Origin: Acidobacteriota bacterium
GTDB lineage: Bacteria > Acidobacteriota > Blastocatellia > RBC074
Direction of reading: 5' to 3'
NCBI GenBank assembly: GCA_016789605.1
Contig: JAEUQO010000322.1
Coordinates: forward strand, 1 to 34,093
Length of the DNA: 34,093 bases
The notes below the pieces were generated by a model. The model did no database searches. It was not told the origin of the DNA and saw nothing but the letters and a program-made list of their open reading frames with translations. This document shows positions 1-9,926 of the stretch, piece after piece (position 1 is the first letter of the stretch; each line of letters opens with the position of its first letter). The translations under genes were made by a program, and so were the position numbers.

Positions 1-233
1 CTTTTGAGCAGCGCATCCAGTTGTTTGGGCGAAAGCGGATTTTGGTCATAGCTATTGCGCAAGCCGCCTTGATAGCGCAGCGGATCAGGCGCAGCGTGAA
101 CAGCGCGTTGCGTGCAAACGCTGAGCGTCAACACGGCAAGGCAAAACAAGCTCTGTAAATGGCGGAAGTATGGCATCTGCACACAAACTTCCCGGTAACG
201 AAGCGGCAAGGCCTGACAAGCGAGTCGGTTCAT
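1..233 (-). CDS. Exported protein of unknown function, N-terminal part only
   Basis: An open frame enters from the left edge and reads leftward, so only the first 77 codons are visible. The ATG at 233 is preceded by AAGGAG (6-nt spacing), which favours it over the in-frame ATG at 176. From 176 the protein reads MPYFRHLQSLFCLAVLTLSV and continues to an AVHA/AP site that looks like a signal-peptidase I cleavage site, so the product is probably exported. The longer start gives an unusually long n-region of about 25 residues. The visible mature part (DPLRYQGGLRNSYDQNPLSP, then KQLDALLK) matches no family I recognise. The gene is divergent from the RNase D gene. Confidence 0.6.
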   Translation of the reverse strand, partial: MNRLACQALPLRYREVCVQMPYFRHLQSLFCLAVLTLSVCTQRAVHAAPDPLRYQGGLRNSYDQNPLSPKQLDALLK

Positions 234-666
234 CCCTGTTCTCCTTACTCCTGGGGTATTGCCCAAAGGCGCGCAAGCGTGTGCTGTAACGCACCTGTGT
301 GGTTGCCAAATTTTTTGTTTTGCTTCTACGACCAGCGTGTCGCTATTAAGGCGGACAATGCTGGCGCGGTTGCGTGATGTAGGGCCTCGCTTGCTACTAC
401 TAATGAGCCGTTCGTAGTGTTCCTATTGGCCCACACTTACAGGGTTGTTTTGCGTGCTTCAGGGCAGAAAAAAACAGGCCGACTGAGTGCGCTTTGATGG
501 CGTGCGCGCATTTTTGGCGCGACTTGCGCAACGTTTACAAAAGGCCGCGTTGGCACACGGCGGAGCGGTTATCGGCAGGAAAAACTTTCAAACTCGCTGC
601 CTTGCGTTAGCAATTATTGGATGTCAGTATCAGGCCCGCATTCAACTCACCTGAAACAGGACTCAC
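234..666. other. Intergenic region, divergent promoters expected
   Basis: This 433-bp gap separates the leftward exported protein from the rightward RNase D gene and should hold promoters for both. Short open frames cross it, but none has a good ribosome site, signal peptide or recognisable composition. I see no convincing repeat, terminator or RNA gene. Confidence 0.5.
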
Positions 667-1533
667 ATGCACATCGCTTCATATCAATATCTGGTGGATC
701 CACAGCAGACGCGCAGCGCGCTGGCTGCCTTTGCGGAACAACCGATCATTGGCCTGGATACCGAGACTTTCTGGGATTGGAATACGCGACAGAATCGGTT
801 GAGCCTGTTGCAACTGGCTGCGCCGACTGGTGAAGTGATCGTAATCGACGCGCTATCTGCCGGTATTAGCGAAGCGCGTGCGCTGATCGAAAATCCCGTG
901 GCGATGATGGCGGCTCACAACGCGCGCTTTGATGATGGGGTGTTGCGTGCGGCGGGGTTTGCCGTCGCGGGATTAGTGGATACCTTACGTTTGGCGCGTC
1001 GTACGCTGCACTTGAAATCCTTTAGCCTGGCGTCTGTGTCCGCGCATTTGTTTGGCGTGTCGCTCGACAAAACGCAACAGGTCAGCGATTGGCGGCGGCG
1101 GCCTTTGAGCCGTGAACAGTTGGATTACGCCGCGCTCGACGCCCAAGTCGCTTTGCAGGTGTTTCAGGAATTGGCCGAACGGCTGGAAAGCGAAGGCCGA
1201 TTGTCAGAAGAATTGCAGCGTGCGCGTATCGCTCCGCCAGAAGAAAATCCTGCGCCGCGCAATTCATCTTCCCGAACAAAAAAGCCTCCTGTGCAATTGC
1301 GCCCGCTGACCGCTGAAGAACAAACTCGCGTCGAAAGGCTGCGTGATTGGCGACGCGATGTGGCTGCTCGCGAACAGGTTCCTGTCTATCTGATTTGTCC
1401 TGACAAAACGCTGGAACATCTGGTGATTGTTCGTCCGCAAACCCTGGCAGAGCTGAGTCCCATCTATGGGCTGGGAGAAGCGAAAATCGCCCGCTTTGGA
1501 GAAGACCTGCTCAAGGAACTGTGCAGCGAATAG
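667..1533 (+). CDS. rnd: Ribonuclease D-like 3'-5' exonuclease with HRDC domain
   Basis: The 288-residue product is a DEDDy-family exonuclease. Exo I is LDTETFW (D31, E33), Exo II is HNARFDD (around residues 84-90) and Exo III is DYAALDAQ (Y154, D158), so all metal-binding acidic residues and the catalytic Tyr are present. Residues of about 215-288 form an HRDC-type nucleic-acid-binding domain ([16 protein letters not shown]... [14 protein letters not shown]). It is shorter than E. coli RNase D (about 375 residues) because it has one HRDC domain instead of two. Known family members trim tRNA and other RNA 3' ends in the cytoplasm. The start has a weak AGGA about 6 nt upstream. It appears monocistronic. 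Family assignment is firm; the exact substrate is inferred. Confidence 0.9.
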   Translation: MHIASYQYLVDPQQTRSALAAFAEQPIIGLDTETFWDWNTRQNRLSLLQLAAPTGEVIVIDALSAGISEARALIENPVAMMAAHNARFDDGVLRAAGFAVAGLVDTLRLARRTLHLKSFSLASVSAHLFGVSLDKTQQVSDWRRRPLSREQLDYAALDAQVALQVFQELAERLESEGRLSEELQRARIAPPEENPAPRNSSSRTKKPPVQLRPLTAEEQTRVERLRDWRRDVAAREQVPVYLICPDKTLEHLVIVRPQTLAELSPIYGLGEAKIARFGEDLLKELCSE

Positions 1534-2746
1534 CAGCGCCGAGGATCAATTGGCGATTCACCTGAAATTCAGCCACGCGGCCTAAGACTGGTCATTCGGC
1601 AAAATCGCTTGCACGCCCAACAAAATCAACAAATTGATTGACAGTATTTTTCAGCTTGGGCTAATGTGCGTGGCGTATCACAACCGTAAGAGTACGGACG
1701 TTTTAACGCATTACCGGCATTTGCCGTCAGGGCTCCGCGCCGCAATCGCCACCTCCCCCTCATCGTTTTTTGGCGACGGCACGGCAAGACAGCAAACCAT
1801 CTGAGTCTCAACATCAGTTTTATTTCGCGACGTGCGTTTTGGCGCTGCAGTTCCGCCGTTTTTCAGCGGTGTCTGCCTTGCTGCCGACAAAGAACGCAAG
1901 ATTTCGCCAGATCGTGTGGGAAGCTCGCAGGTGCCCCTCGGGCTTCCCGCTCGATGAGGAGCCGAGGGTCTGAGTTTGAAAATTGAGCGGTGAGGACCCG
2001 ATTCGATAATCAACTCACGCTCTCGCTCCTCGCCCAGCCAGAACGATTCCACCTCGTTCTCTCCCGCACAATTCCTAGAACCCCGCTCACGATCCATACT
2101 CACGCCGTACGTAAACTATCGCTCGCTCTCGTGCGACACGTCGTTTTAGTCTTCGCTTAATCGAATTACAAAAATGTTGATTGCGTTTCAGGGGCGCACA
2201 TAAATGTTGAAAGAGGGGCGTCGTTATGAGTGGGCGTTTGGTGCGAATCACGGCTTCAGTACAGGTGATTCCATTTCTTTCGTTTCTGTGTTGTATGTGA
2301 TCCAATCACTCAATCGAGAATCTCGTTGGCACAAAGAGGTGTGATTTATTTATCCAAGTGGTGGTTGATGAAGTTTGTGCTGGTTGAAGAGAATGACGTT
2401 ACTCATCCGAAAATTTGCACATTATTCATTTTCTTGAACAGTTGAGTGAGCGAAATGATCTGAGACACTACTGCTAAAGTATTCGTTTACAAGACTGTTG
2501 AGCGGTGGGGACGGTTGAGCCATTCGGTTGGAATAGCAATTGCCAAACAGGATGTGTCTAAGCGGGTGAACTCTTCGCCCGCACTCTGGAAGCAATAATC
2601 TCTGGAAGTCATCGCTCACTCGGAACCCTTGAACCAGAATACCCTATGGTTCAAGAGCGCGCGCGTTTGGTGGTATGGGATGCCGAGCCGCGTTATCAGT
2701 ATCGGGGTGAGTTTCTTTACTAACATCCCCAACAAGGAGCATCACA
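1534..2746. other. Long intergenic region upstream of the TonB receptor
   Basis: This is a 1.2-kb gap, unusually long for the window. The leftward open frame at 1711-2103 has arginine/serine-rich, low-complexity composition, no ribosome site and no recognisable family, so I do not call it. Small hairpins occur, for example CCGTA/TACGG at 1684-1697. From about 2140 to 2480 the sequence is visibly richer in A/T than its neighbours, which suits a promoter and long leader for the receptor gene, but no -35/-10 pair stands out. It may contain a decayed gene or an unannotated RNA. Confidence 0.4.
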
Positions 2747-5700
2747 ATGAAACTTAACCTTACTGCGAAGAAGATGCTCGGCGGAGCCTTGAGTATCTTG
2801 TTTGCCGCTGCCTTGTTTGTCGTGGCCGCGTCAACCGCGTTGGCCCAGGAGACGACTGGCACTGTTCAAGGGACGATCAAGGATGCCGCCGGAGCAGCTA
2901 TTCCCGGCGCGACTGTGAAGGTCGAAGGCGCAGCGTTCAGCAGAACCGCCACGACCAACAGCGACGGATTCTTCCGTATGCTGCAAGTTCCCCCGGGTGT
3001 GTATAAAGTTGTGGTTTCTGCCAACAACTTCAGCACCGGCACCGCCGAAGCGGTCAACGTCGCACTCGGCAAAACGACCGAAGTTGATTTGGCGTTGAAA
3101 GTCGGTTCCGTGCAGGAACAGGTGGTCATCACCAGCGACGACGTCGCCCGCATTGACCCCAACGACAACAAGATTCAGACCAACATCACGGCCAAAGTGA
3201 TTGATTCGTTGCCGAAAGGCACGAACATGACCAGCCTGTTGAAGGTTTCTCCGGCAGCACGTGCCGAGAGCAAGAGCGGTGGCTTCCAAATTGACGGCGC
3301 CAGCGGTTCGGAAAACTCCTTCATCATTGACGGTCAGGAAGTCAGCAACTTCCGTACTGGCGTGTTGAACACCAACAACAACCTGCCCTTCCAATTCGTG
3401 CAGGAAATCCAGATCAAGACCTCCGGTTTTGAAGCCGAATACGGCGGCGCGACCGGCGGCGTGGTCAACGTTGTGACCAAGGGCGGTTCGAACGAATTTC
3501 ACGGCCTGGCCGAATACACTTTCGAACCGAACCAACTGTGGGCTGGCCCGCGTCCTGGTCTGAACACTTTCAGAACTGGCACCGGCGCCAACTTCGTGCA
3601 GATCAACGAATACCTGAAAGCGGACAAAGACGATTTCACCAACCACTTCCCGGCCTTTGGCCTGGGAGGTCCGATTGCCAAAGATCGTCTCTGGTTCTTC
3701 ACCAGCTATGCGCCGCAGATTTACAACACCACGCGTTTAGCTCGTTATCTGACAAATGACCCACGCTCCCGTACCCAGGTTGGTTCTGAAACCTATAGCA
3801 CCAAGATTCGCCAGGAATACTTCCAGGGCCGTCTTGATGCGGCCCCTACAAATACGCTGCGCTTGTCTGCCACGTACATTTGGAACCCGATCGTTCAGGA
3901 GGGGGTGATTCCCACAGGTAACATTGATCTGGGTGGTACCAACCTAGCAATCAGAATCCCAACCGCAGATTTTGGAGGTTCGATTGGACGGTTGACCGGA
4001 GCTGCGCTGACAAATCGTCAAGGCGGTCGCCAAAACTCAAACAATATTTCGACACAAGCTGTTTGGACGCCGACCAGTAAGCTTGTTGGGACATTTCGTT
4101 TTTCTCGTGGCTTCCTGAACGAAAAACTCAACTCCTATTTTGTTCCGCGCCAAACACGTTTTCGCTGCGTTGGGCTGAATCCTCCCGCAGCGCTGAATGT
4201 CGGTTGTTCGGCAGGTGATGATACGTTGCGCACAGGCAACAGCCAGGTCAATTTTGACGTTTCGGAACGGTTGAATTTTGAAGGTGACGTTAGCTATATC
4301 GTTAGTAAATTTGCCGGACGTCATGAGTTCAAAGGGGGCTACCAAAACACTCGGGTTTCCAACAGTGTTGACCGTGGATATGTCCCTTATGGTCGTGTTG
4401 ATTTGTATCATGGTTACACGATTAACGACCTGACAGGTCGTGATGATGCTGTGAATCCCAACGCGATCGGCGCGGGCTTGTTGCTCCGCTTCGGTACGGT
4501 GGGTGATGCCAGCAACCGTGCGCAATCCGTCTATTTCCAGGATCGTTGGCAGCCGTTCAGCCGCCTGTCGATCAACGTCGGCCTGCGTTTGGAAAAAGAA
4601 GACCTGCCGTCGTTCAACGGCTATGCGCCTCCGATCAACTTCGGTTGGGGCGACAAAGTCGTGCCGCGTCTCGGCTTCGCCTATGACTTGACCGGCAATG
4701 GCAAGACGAAACTCTTCGCCAGCTATGGCATGTTCACGGATCGCTTGAAATTCGAGCTCCCGCGCGGCTCCTTCGGCGGCGATTTCTACCGTGTTGACTA
4801 CTTCGAAATTTTGCCGAACAACCCGCAATACACCTATTACACGCTGGCTCGCATCCTGGGCAACAACCAGGACGTGCTGGGCGGCAAATGCCCGATCACG
4901 GGCGGCACGGGCCTGTCACGTTGCCAATACGACTATCGTATTGCTTCGAACGACCCGCAAGCTGACATTTACACCGGTAAAGTTGACCCGAACCTGAAGC
5001 CCTTCCGTCAGGCGGAATTCACGGTCGGTTTCGAACGCGAACTCAGCTCGAAATACTTGTTGAGCGTCCGTTACACTTACAAGAACGTGTTGAGCGCGAT
5101 CGAAGACGCAGGCTTCCCGACTGCAGATGGCAGCGAAGCTTACATCATCGGCAACCCGGGCGAAGGCCTGCACGCCGCAACCGCCAAGCAGTTTGGCTAT
5201 GCCAAAACGATCAAACCGCAACGCCGGTATGACGCTTTGGAAATCAAACTTGACCGTCGCTTCTCTGACAAATACCAGTTCCAAGCGGCTTACACCTACA
5301 GCCGCCTGTATGGTAACTACTCTGGTCTGGCCAGCTCCGACGAAAACGGTCGTACGTCCCCGGGCGTCAACCGCTTCTTCGACTTGCCGCACTTGGGCTT
5401 CAATGCCAACGGTCAACCGGACAACGGTCGCCTGGCGACTGACCGTCCGCACGTGTTCAACCTGTATGGGTCGTATGACTTCCACTGGTTCGAAAAAGTG
5501 AAAAACAACGTGACGACCTTTGGTCTGTTCACCACCGCGCAATCGGGCACGCCGCAAACCAGCTTCTATTCGTTCTATGCTGCTGCGGTGCTCGAAAGCC
5601 GTGGCAACCTGGGCCGCACGCCGGTCTTCACCAACACCGACTTCTACGTGTCGCACCGCGTCAGATTCGGTGGCAGCGAACGTTACGCGCTGAACTTCGA

Positions 5701-5977
5701 CTTCAACGTGTTGAACATCTTCAACGAAGCGAACGTGCTGAGCATCGTGACCGATCCCGGCGCGATCAACCCCAGCATCGCCACGCTGAAACTGCCTGCG
5801 TCAGTGACGGACGAGCCCAAAGCGCTCAACTACATCCTGACCAACGGTATTCTCAGCAACTACCAGGCGTTCCTGAATGACGCGACCGCGCCGCAGCGTA
5901 AGCAAACGGCGTTGGGTCTGGCCAACGGCTTCCAAGGTGGCCGTCAGATTCGTTTGGGCCTGCGCTTCACGTTCTAA
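2747..5977 (+). CDS. TonB-dependent receptor with N-terminal carboxypeptidase-regulatory-like domain (Oar-like)
   Basis: The product is a 1076-residue outer-membrane transporter or adhesin-like barrel. Residues 1-34 are a signal peptide ending ALAQ. Residues of about 35-120 form a carboxypeptidase-regulatory-like Ig domain (TVQGTIKDAAGAAIPGATVK, YKVVVSANNFSTGTAEAVNV). Residues of about 130-250 are the plug (FQIDGASGSENSFIIDGQEV, EAEYGGATGGVVNVVTKGG). The rest is a beta barrel with many aromatic-alternating strands, closing with an outer-membrane signal ending GLRFTF. AAGGAG at 2734-2739 fixes the ATG. In Acidobacteriota such receptors are numerous and mostly linked by inference to import of glycans or other large substrates; no neighbour reveals the substrate. 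The gene stands alone and ends in a strong terminator. Confidence 0.92.
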   Translation: MKLNLTAKKMLGGALSILFAAALFVVAASTALAQETTGTVQGTIKDAAGAAIPGATVKVEGAAFSRTATTNSDGFFRMLQVPPGVYKVVVSANNFSTGTAEAVNVALGKTTEVDLALKVGSVQEQVVITSDDVARIDPNDNKIQTNITAKVIDSLPKGTNMTSLLKVSPAARAESKSGGFQIDGASGSENSFIIDGQEVSNFRTGVLNTNNNLPFQFVQEIQIKTSGFEAEYGGATGGVVNVVTKGGSNEFHGLAEYTFEPNQLWAGPRPGLNTFRTGTGANFVQINEYLKADKDDFTNHFPAFGLGGPIAKDRLWFFTSYAPQIYNTTRLARYLTNDPRSRTQVGSETYSTKIRQEYFQGRLDAAPTNTLRLSATYIWNPIVQEGVIPTGNIDLGGTNLAIRIPTADFGGSIGRLTGAALTNRQGGRQNSNNISTQAVWTPTSKLVGTFRFSRGFLNEKLNSYFVPRQTRFRCVGLNPPAALNVGCSAGDDTLRTGNSQVNFDVSERLNFEGDVSYIVSKFAGRHEFKGGYQNTRVSNSVDRGYVPYGRVDLYHGYTINDLTGRDDAVNPNAIGAGLLLRFGTVGDASNRAQSVYFQDRWQPFSRLSINVGLRLEKEDLPSFNGYAPPINFGWGDKVVPRLGFAYDLTGNGKTKLFASYGMFTDRLKFELPRGSFGGDFYRVDYFEILPNNPQYTYYTLARILGNNQDVLGGKCPITGGTGLSRCQYDYRIASNDPQADIYTGKVDPNLKPFRQAEFTVGFERELSSKYLLSVRYTYKNVLSAIEDAGFPTADGSEAYIIGNPGEGLHAATAKQFGYAKTIKPQRRYDALEIKLDRRFSDKYQFQAAYTYSRLYGNYSGLASSDENGRTSPGVNRFFDLPHLGFNANGQPDNGRLATDRPHVFNLYGSYDFHWFEKVKNNVTTFGLFTTAQSGTPQTSFYSFYAAAVLESRGNLGRTPVFTNTDFYVSHRVRFGGSERYALNFDFNVLNIFNEANVLSIVTDPGAINPSIATLKLPASVTDEPKALNYILTNGILSNYQAFLNDATAPQRKQTALGLANGFQGGRQIRLGLRFTF

Positions 5978-6001
5978 GTTCTTTCCAGAACACAAGAACA
6001 C

Positions 6002-6035
6002 AAAAAGCCCATCCGGTTCGCCGGATGGGCTTTTT
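6002..6035 (+). terminator. Rho-independent terminator of the TonB receptor gene
   Basis: A perfect 10-bp stem (GCCCATCCGG, 6007-6016; partner 6021-6030) closes a UUCG tetraloop and is flanked by A5 and T5, starting about 25 nt after the receptor stop. The flanking tracts make it symmetrical, so it could also work on the other strand. Confidence 0.93.
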
Positions 6036-6200
6036 GGTTTATCAGGGACATTTTCAGACGCTCAGTCAAGCGGCCTTCGCGGGAGCGCGGACGTCTCGTC
6101 CGCAGGTAAAAATGCCGCGCAGCTTCCTTACTCACAGGGTTTACGTAAAAGAAGAAAAAAAGGAAGCTTCGCGCCTTTTATTTAGATTGTTTTTCGATTC

Positions 6201-6309
6201 GCTTTACGGATTAGCCACAGAGTCACGGAGCCTCAGAGAAAGACTTGGAAACCTCTGTGGCTCTGTGCCTCTGTGGCAAAACCCGTACGCCAAAATGAAA
6301 TCTGATCTA
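6201..6309. repeat. Dispersed 109-bp repeat, copy 1, with CACAGAG-type inverted arms
   Basis: This segment, from GCTTTACGGATTA to AAATCTGATCTA, recurs at 23224-23332 in the same orientation and with the same length. By hand alignment about 12 positions differ, and roughly the last 40 bases are identical. Within it, the left arm starting GCCACAGAGTCACGGAG (6214) is imperfectly complementary to the right arm ending CTGTGCCTCTGTGGC (6277), so it can fold into a long hairpin. No open frame is present. It resembles a REP/MITE-like noncoding element. Confidence 0.85.
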
Positions 6310-6387
6310 GTGAGCGGGACGCTCGCGCTCCGAACTGTTGTGTAAGTCATGTGGATTCAGGTGGAGGAGAGCCGCAGCAAAGCTACC

Positions 6388-6432
6388 CGGCGTTGAAACG
6401 CCGCACCAAGTTCAACCGTCCCTACCAGGACG
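6388..6432. repeat. Pair of small intergenic hairpins
   Basis: CGGCGTT and AACGCCG face each other with a 2-nt gap at 6388-6403, and CGTCC/GGACG form a second stem with a 6-nt loop at 6417-6432. No T-run follows either, so they do not look like terminators. They lie between the dispersed repeat and the 3' end of the leftward VWFA-like gene. Confidence 0.45.
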
Positions 6433-6528
6433 AAGAAACTGTCAAATGCTTGGCCTGATTTTCAATCGCGTAACATCCGTAACTATTACAACCTGTAGAG
6501 CAATAAAGGCAGTCAAGAAGCTGAGAGC

Positions 6529-6555
6529 AGGTAGCCCGCAAGGCGCAGGCTACCT
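6529..6555. repeat. AGGTAGCC/GGCTACCT stem-loop at the 3' end of the VWFA-like gene
   Basis: An 8-bp perfect stem (AGGTAGCC, GGCTACCT) with an inner CGC/GCG pairing begins 15 nt past the stop of the leftward gene that ends at 6571. No T-run follows it on the leftward strand, so it is more likely a REP-like element or a 3'-end-stabilising hairpin than an intrinsic terminator. Confidence 0.55.
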
Positions 6556-6570
6556 TAGTGGTGGCAAGCA

Positions 6571-9500
6571 TTATTTCTTTTCGTCAGGAGCGCCCAATTT
6601 TACGTTCGTGTCGCTGGCGTCAAAGCGTTTGAAGTTGGTGAACTCGAACCAGGCGTCCCAGTTCAAGCCGCCAAACAGGTTCTCGTCACCCCCCGAATTG
6701 ATGCGAATCAGGCTGGGAGCCCAGACGCCCGCTGCCAGTCGTTGTTGCTGGTACACAAAATTGAACAGGGTGTTTTCGTCAATTTCGCTCCGTTCTTCCG
6801 GGCTTGCGGTTTGCACGGCCTCAATGCGCACCAGCGCCCGGTCAGCAGCATCAATCCAAACCGTCCCGGTCAGTTTTTGCACCCAGTTTTTGTCTTGTTC
6901 GAGTTGCGCGCTCGCGCGCGGACGGAAGTTCAAGACCAATGTTTCACGTCCTGCCAACAGCAACGAACGCGGCGCGCTAAATTCACAGGATTGAAAGAGC
7001 ACTTCCGGGTCAATCGTCAAAAAGATGTTGCGCCGCGTCTGGCCGCGTTTTTGCACCTGACCTTCCAGACTGGCCCCCCAGTATCCGGTCTTCAGATTGA
7101 CAGACTCAGCTTCCGCGGCGCTTTGGCTTTGCCGCTCTTCCTCGCTTTTGATCAGCATATCGGTGGCGGTTTTGCGGCTGATGTCAATGCGCGTTAGCGA
7201 CAAGCGCGAGCCGTTTTCCGCCAATTGGATCAAGGCGTGCTTGCCCTTGATCGGATAGGCCTCGTAATCCTGGTAATCCTCGCTTTTGATCTTGCCTTTG
7301 GGCGTCAAGACACGGCGCACCTTGCGCAACGAATAGGTGTAATCGCCCAGCCGGGGGAACATCTGCACGCCGGTTTGGCTGATTTCCTGAATCAATGTTT
7401 GCGGAGACAGTTCCAGCGGTTGCACGGTTTTCAGCGCTTGCAAGGTCAATTGTCCGACCTTGTCCGACGCGCTGAGCGTGCTGGTGATGCCTGCTTCTTC
7501 TGCGACCGGCTTTTCCGGCGCGCGTCCACCGATGACGGTGAAATCCGCCACTTCTTCGACGGTGGTTTGCGCCTGTTTGACGACGGCGCGAAAGCGGTAT
7601 GGCCCCGAAACAAAACCCGCTGTCGGCACGCTGGCCGTGAAATTGATGCGTCCGGTTTCATCCGCCGCCGGTAGGGTGGGGGAGGTTGACGCCACGCGTT
7701 GGCCTTCGTGCAACAGTTCCAGCGTCAAGGTCGGTTTGGCCGCGACTTTGGCGTCGGGATAAATCGCCAGGTGAAAGGAAAGTTCCGCGCGGTTGGCGGG
7801 CGTGATGGTATCGCTCAAATCGGGCGTCAGCTTGCTGTCTTGCACGACCAGTGGATTTTCGGGGTCGTTATTTGTCTGGCGGTCTATTTTTTCGACCTGT
7901 TTGACCAGGAACAGATTGCCGAGCTGCAATCCGTTGGGAGCCCCATCGCTGGCTTGTTTGTTCGGCGCTTTAACGACGAAGACGCGGCGCTGTCCGCTGA
8001 GCTTGTTGTTTTTTTGATCTTGCGCCGCCGTTTCGAGCGTGTATTTGCCCGGCGGCAACCAGAAATGACGTGTGATGGTCAGGCTGGATTTTTTGGCTTC
8101 TTCCAGCGCCGCCGCCGGGATTTCCAATTGGTGCGGTTCGCTGAATTTTTCCACCACCTCGCCGGTTTCGTCTTTGATCAATCCGAGCACGGCAAATGAA
8201 AGCGGATAGGTGGTTTGCGTTTGGGCAGAGGGCGGTATCAACGACGCCAGCGGCAATTCGAGCAGAGTCGCGCAATGAATTTCATTGGCGCGCGCTTCAA
8301 AATGCAACGCGCCGGTTTGGAAGGCAAAATCGCGCGGCACAACGGATTCGTGCAAGGCGGATAGCAACGGCGTTTCGTAACTGAGCACTGGCCGATGTTC
8401 TTCTGACGGAGGCAAGGCGAAATAGCCGCTACGCGTATGGGCTTTGAGGCCCGAGCGCAACACCTTGACTGTGATCGCGCGAAACTTTCCGTCATATTCC
8501 TGTCGTGAGGGTAGATACGACAAGGCGTAGTAATTTCCCAATTCCTGGCCCACGCGTTTCAACGCGCCGTTTAGATCATTGCTGTTGGTGATGAGAAAGC
8601 CGCCGGTGTTTTCGGTCAGATCGAGCAACGGCGAGCGTTTGTTCAGTTCGCGGTTGCGGTCATTCGCTTCGAACATGGAAAAGTTGCTGCTGATGCGCGA
8701 ACGCGTCGGATAGCGGTCGCTGACGCTGAACGAATCGGCAAAGCCGTTGTTAAACGTGGCCGTTTCTGGCCGCCGGGTTTGGTTGACGACGGTCGAAGTT
8801 TCGACGCGGCTGACCTGGTTGCCTGCGCCCGCCAGCAAGGTGCGAATGTTGATGCCGTAAAAACTCAGGTTGGCCAAATTGGCTTCGCTGATGGCGGTGC
8901 GCAACACTTCTGACATGCCATCGGGCAGATACAAGCCGTCAGAAAAATACAGCGCCATTTTGCGACCGGGCAGGTTGCGGTGCGCGCGCGCCAGCGGCAA
9001 CAGGGAAAACACGTGCAAATTGCTTTTGGTTTCCTGGGCGATTTTGTCCGAGGCGGCCAGCGTATCCAGTGAAAGCTTGGCCAGTTGGGTTTCCAACACT
9101 TTGGGATCTGCCAGGTTGAGCGGCTGGTTTCCTGGCGTTTGTTCGTCCTTGGCCGCGATCGCTTTCAATTCCTCAGCCAATTGCTGAGACGCATCAGCAA
9201 ACGATTTTTCGACGGTTCCGGTGGCGCGCTCAACGGCCTTGCGCAATTTGGCGCGGTCGTTGGTGAACTGTTCCAGCAAATACAGCTTTTTGCCCGCCAC
9301 GATCACCCGCACGAGCATGTCTTTGGTCAGCGAATTGTCCACGAAATTGAAGCCCGCTTCGCGTACCGCCTGCACACGCTGCACCGACAGGTGATCAAAC
9401 AGCAACGTCACCAGATTGACCGGCGGCGCATCCACCAGGATTGGGGCCAGCGTGCCAGCATTGGCTGATCCATTATCTGCGGTGGCTGCCGCAGGTGCTT

Positions 9501-9774
9501 TGTCCGTAGCGGGATTGACTGTGCCGACAACTGCAAACTTGGTCAACGTTTGTTTGACGCCATCTTCATAGACTTCTATCTCGGTCGCTTTCAGATCGCG
9601 CACCGGGCGGCCTTTTTTGTCCTGCACGATGACATCCAGCAAGACTTCGCCGGTTTTGATTTTGACAGGGTTTTGTTCGTTAGCGGGCAGAGCAGGGGAT
9701 TGCTGTGCAAAAGAAGGCAGCGTTAACGCAAAAATCTGTAAGAGCGCGACAAAACTGCGCACGTTGACAAGCAT
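6571..9774 (-). CDS. Secreted VWFA-related protein of the acidobacterial type
   Basis: The 1067-residue product starts with a signal peptide (residues 1-24, ending LPSFAQ). Residues of about 38-85 carry the family's opening block (VLLDVIVQDKKGRPVRDLKA, IEVYEDGVKQTLTKF). A von Willebrand A-like fold follows, with LLFDHLSVQRVQAVREA in place of a canonical DxSxS MIDAS loop and RKMALYFSDGLYLPDG further on. The long C-terminal half has beta-rich stretches and ends with a lipoprotein-sorting-like segment (ADRALVRIEAVQTASPEER, NLFGGLNWDAWFEFTNFKRF). GGAGGT lies about 9 nt before the ATG. The family is widespread in Acidobacteriota and has no firm function; extracytoplasmic protein binding is inferred. 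The TPR protein gene lies upstream on the same strand, 152 bp away. Confidence 0.85.
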   Translation of the reverse strand: MLVNVRSFVALLQIFALTLPSFAQQSPALPANEQNPVKIKTGEVLLDVIVQDKKGRPVRDLKATEIEVYEDGVKQTLTKFAVVGTVNPATDKAPAAATADNGSANAGTLAPILVDAPPVNLVTLLFDHLSVQRVQAVREAGFNFVDNSLTKDMLVRVIVAGKKLYLLEQFTNDRAKLRKAVERATGTVEKSFADASQQLAEELKAIAAKDEQTPGNQPLNLADPKVLETQLAKLSLDTLAASDKIAQETKSNLHVFSLLPLARAHRNLPGRKMALYFSDGLYLPDGMSEVLRTAISEANLANLSFYGINIRTLLAGAGNQVSRVETSTVVNQTRRPETATFNNGFADSFSVSDRYPTRSRISSNFSMFEANDRNRELNKRSPLLDLTENTGGFLITNSNDLNGALKRVGQELGNYYALSYLPSRQEYDGKFRAITVKVLRSGLKAHTRSGYFALPPSEEHRPVLSYETPLLSALHESVVPRDFAFQTGALHFEARANEIHCATLLELPLASLIPPSAQTQTTYPLSFAVLGLIKDETGEVVEKFSEPHQLEIPAAALEEAKKSSLTITRHFWLPPGKYTLETAAQDQKNNKLSGQRRVFVVKAPNKQASDGAPNGLQLGNLFLVKQVEKIDRQTNNDPENPLVVQDSKLTPDLSDTITPANRAELSFHLAIYPDAKVAAKPTLTLELLHEGQRVASTSPTLPAADETGRINFTASVPTAGFVSGPYRFRAVVKQAQTTVEEVADFTVIGGRAPEKPVAEEAGITSTLSASDKVGQLTLQALKTVQPLELSPQTLIQEISQTGVQMFPRLGDYTYSLRKVRRVLTPKGKIKSEDYQDYEAYPIKGKHALIQLAENGSRLSLTRIDISRKTATDMLIKSEEERQSQSAAEAESVNLKTGYWGASLEGQVQKRGQTRRNIFLTIDPEVLFQSCEFSAPRSLLLAGRETLVLNFRPRASAQLEQDKNWVQKLTGTVWIDAADRALVRIEAVQTASPEERSEIDENTLFNFVYQQQRLAAGVWAPSLIRINSGGDENLFGGLNWDAWFEFTNFKRFDASDTNVKLGAPDEKK

Positions 9775-9926
9775 GTGGAACAGACCTCCGAGAAGAATGC
9801 AGTCGGGTAAGTGGCGTCACATACGCCGCAAGCAGCGTAGGCGACGATGGTCATTGAATATCCCCAAGTGATCGTGATTGTTGTGATTGCCAGGTTGCTA
9901 CGTCGCCAGTCGGACGATGGATATTG

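Noticed and set aside
547..561. TGGCAC at 545-551 and at other places (for example 2328, 15287, 20428, 24488) as sigma-54 promoters
   Set aside because: None has TTG at the required 12-nt spacing, and most lie inside genes.
1711..2103. 130-residue leftward frame in the long gap
   Set aside because: Low-complexity composition, no ribosome site and no family resemblance.
2831..5656. Large leftward frames opposite the TonB receptor (2831-3646, 4037-4828, 4916-5656)
   Set aside because: They are antisense shadows of a clear receptor gene, with Val/Arg/Ala-biased composition and no motifs.
6529..6555. Stem-loop read as an intrinsic terminator of the VWFA-like gene
   Set aside because: No T-run follows on the leftward strand; kept as a REP-like hairpin.
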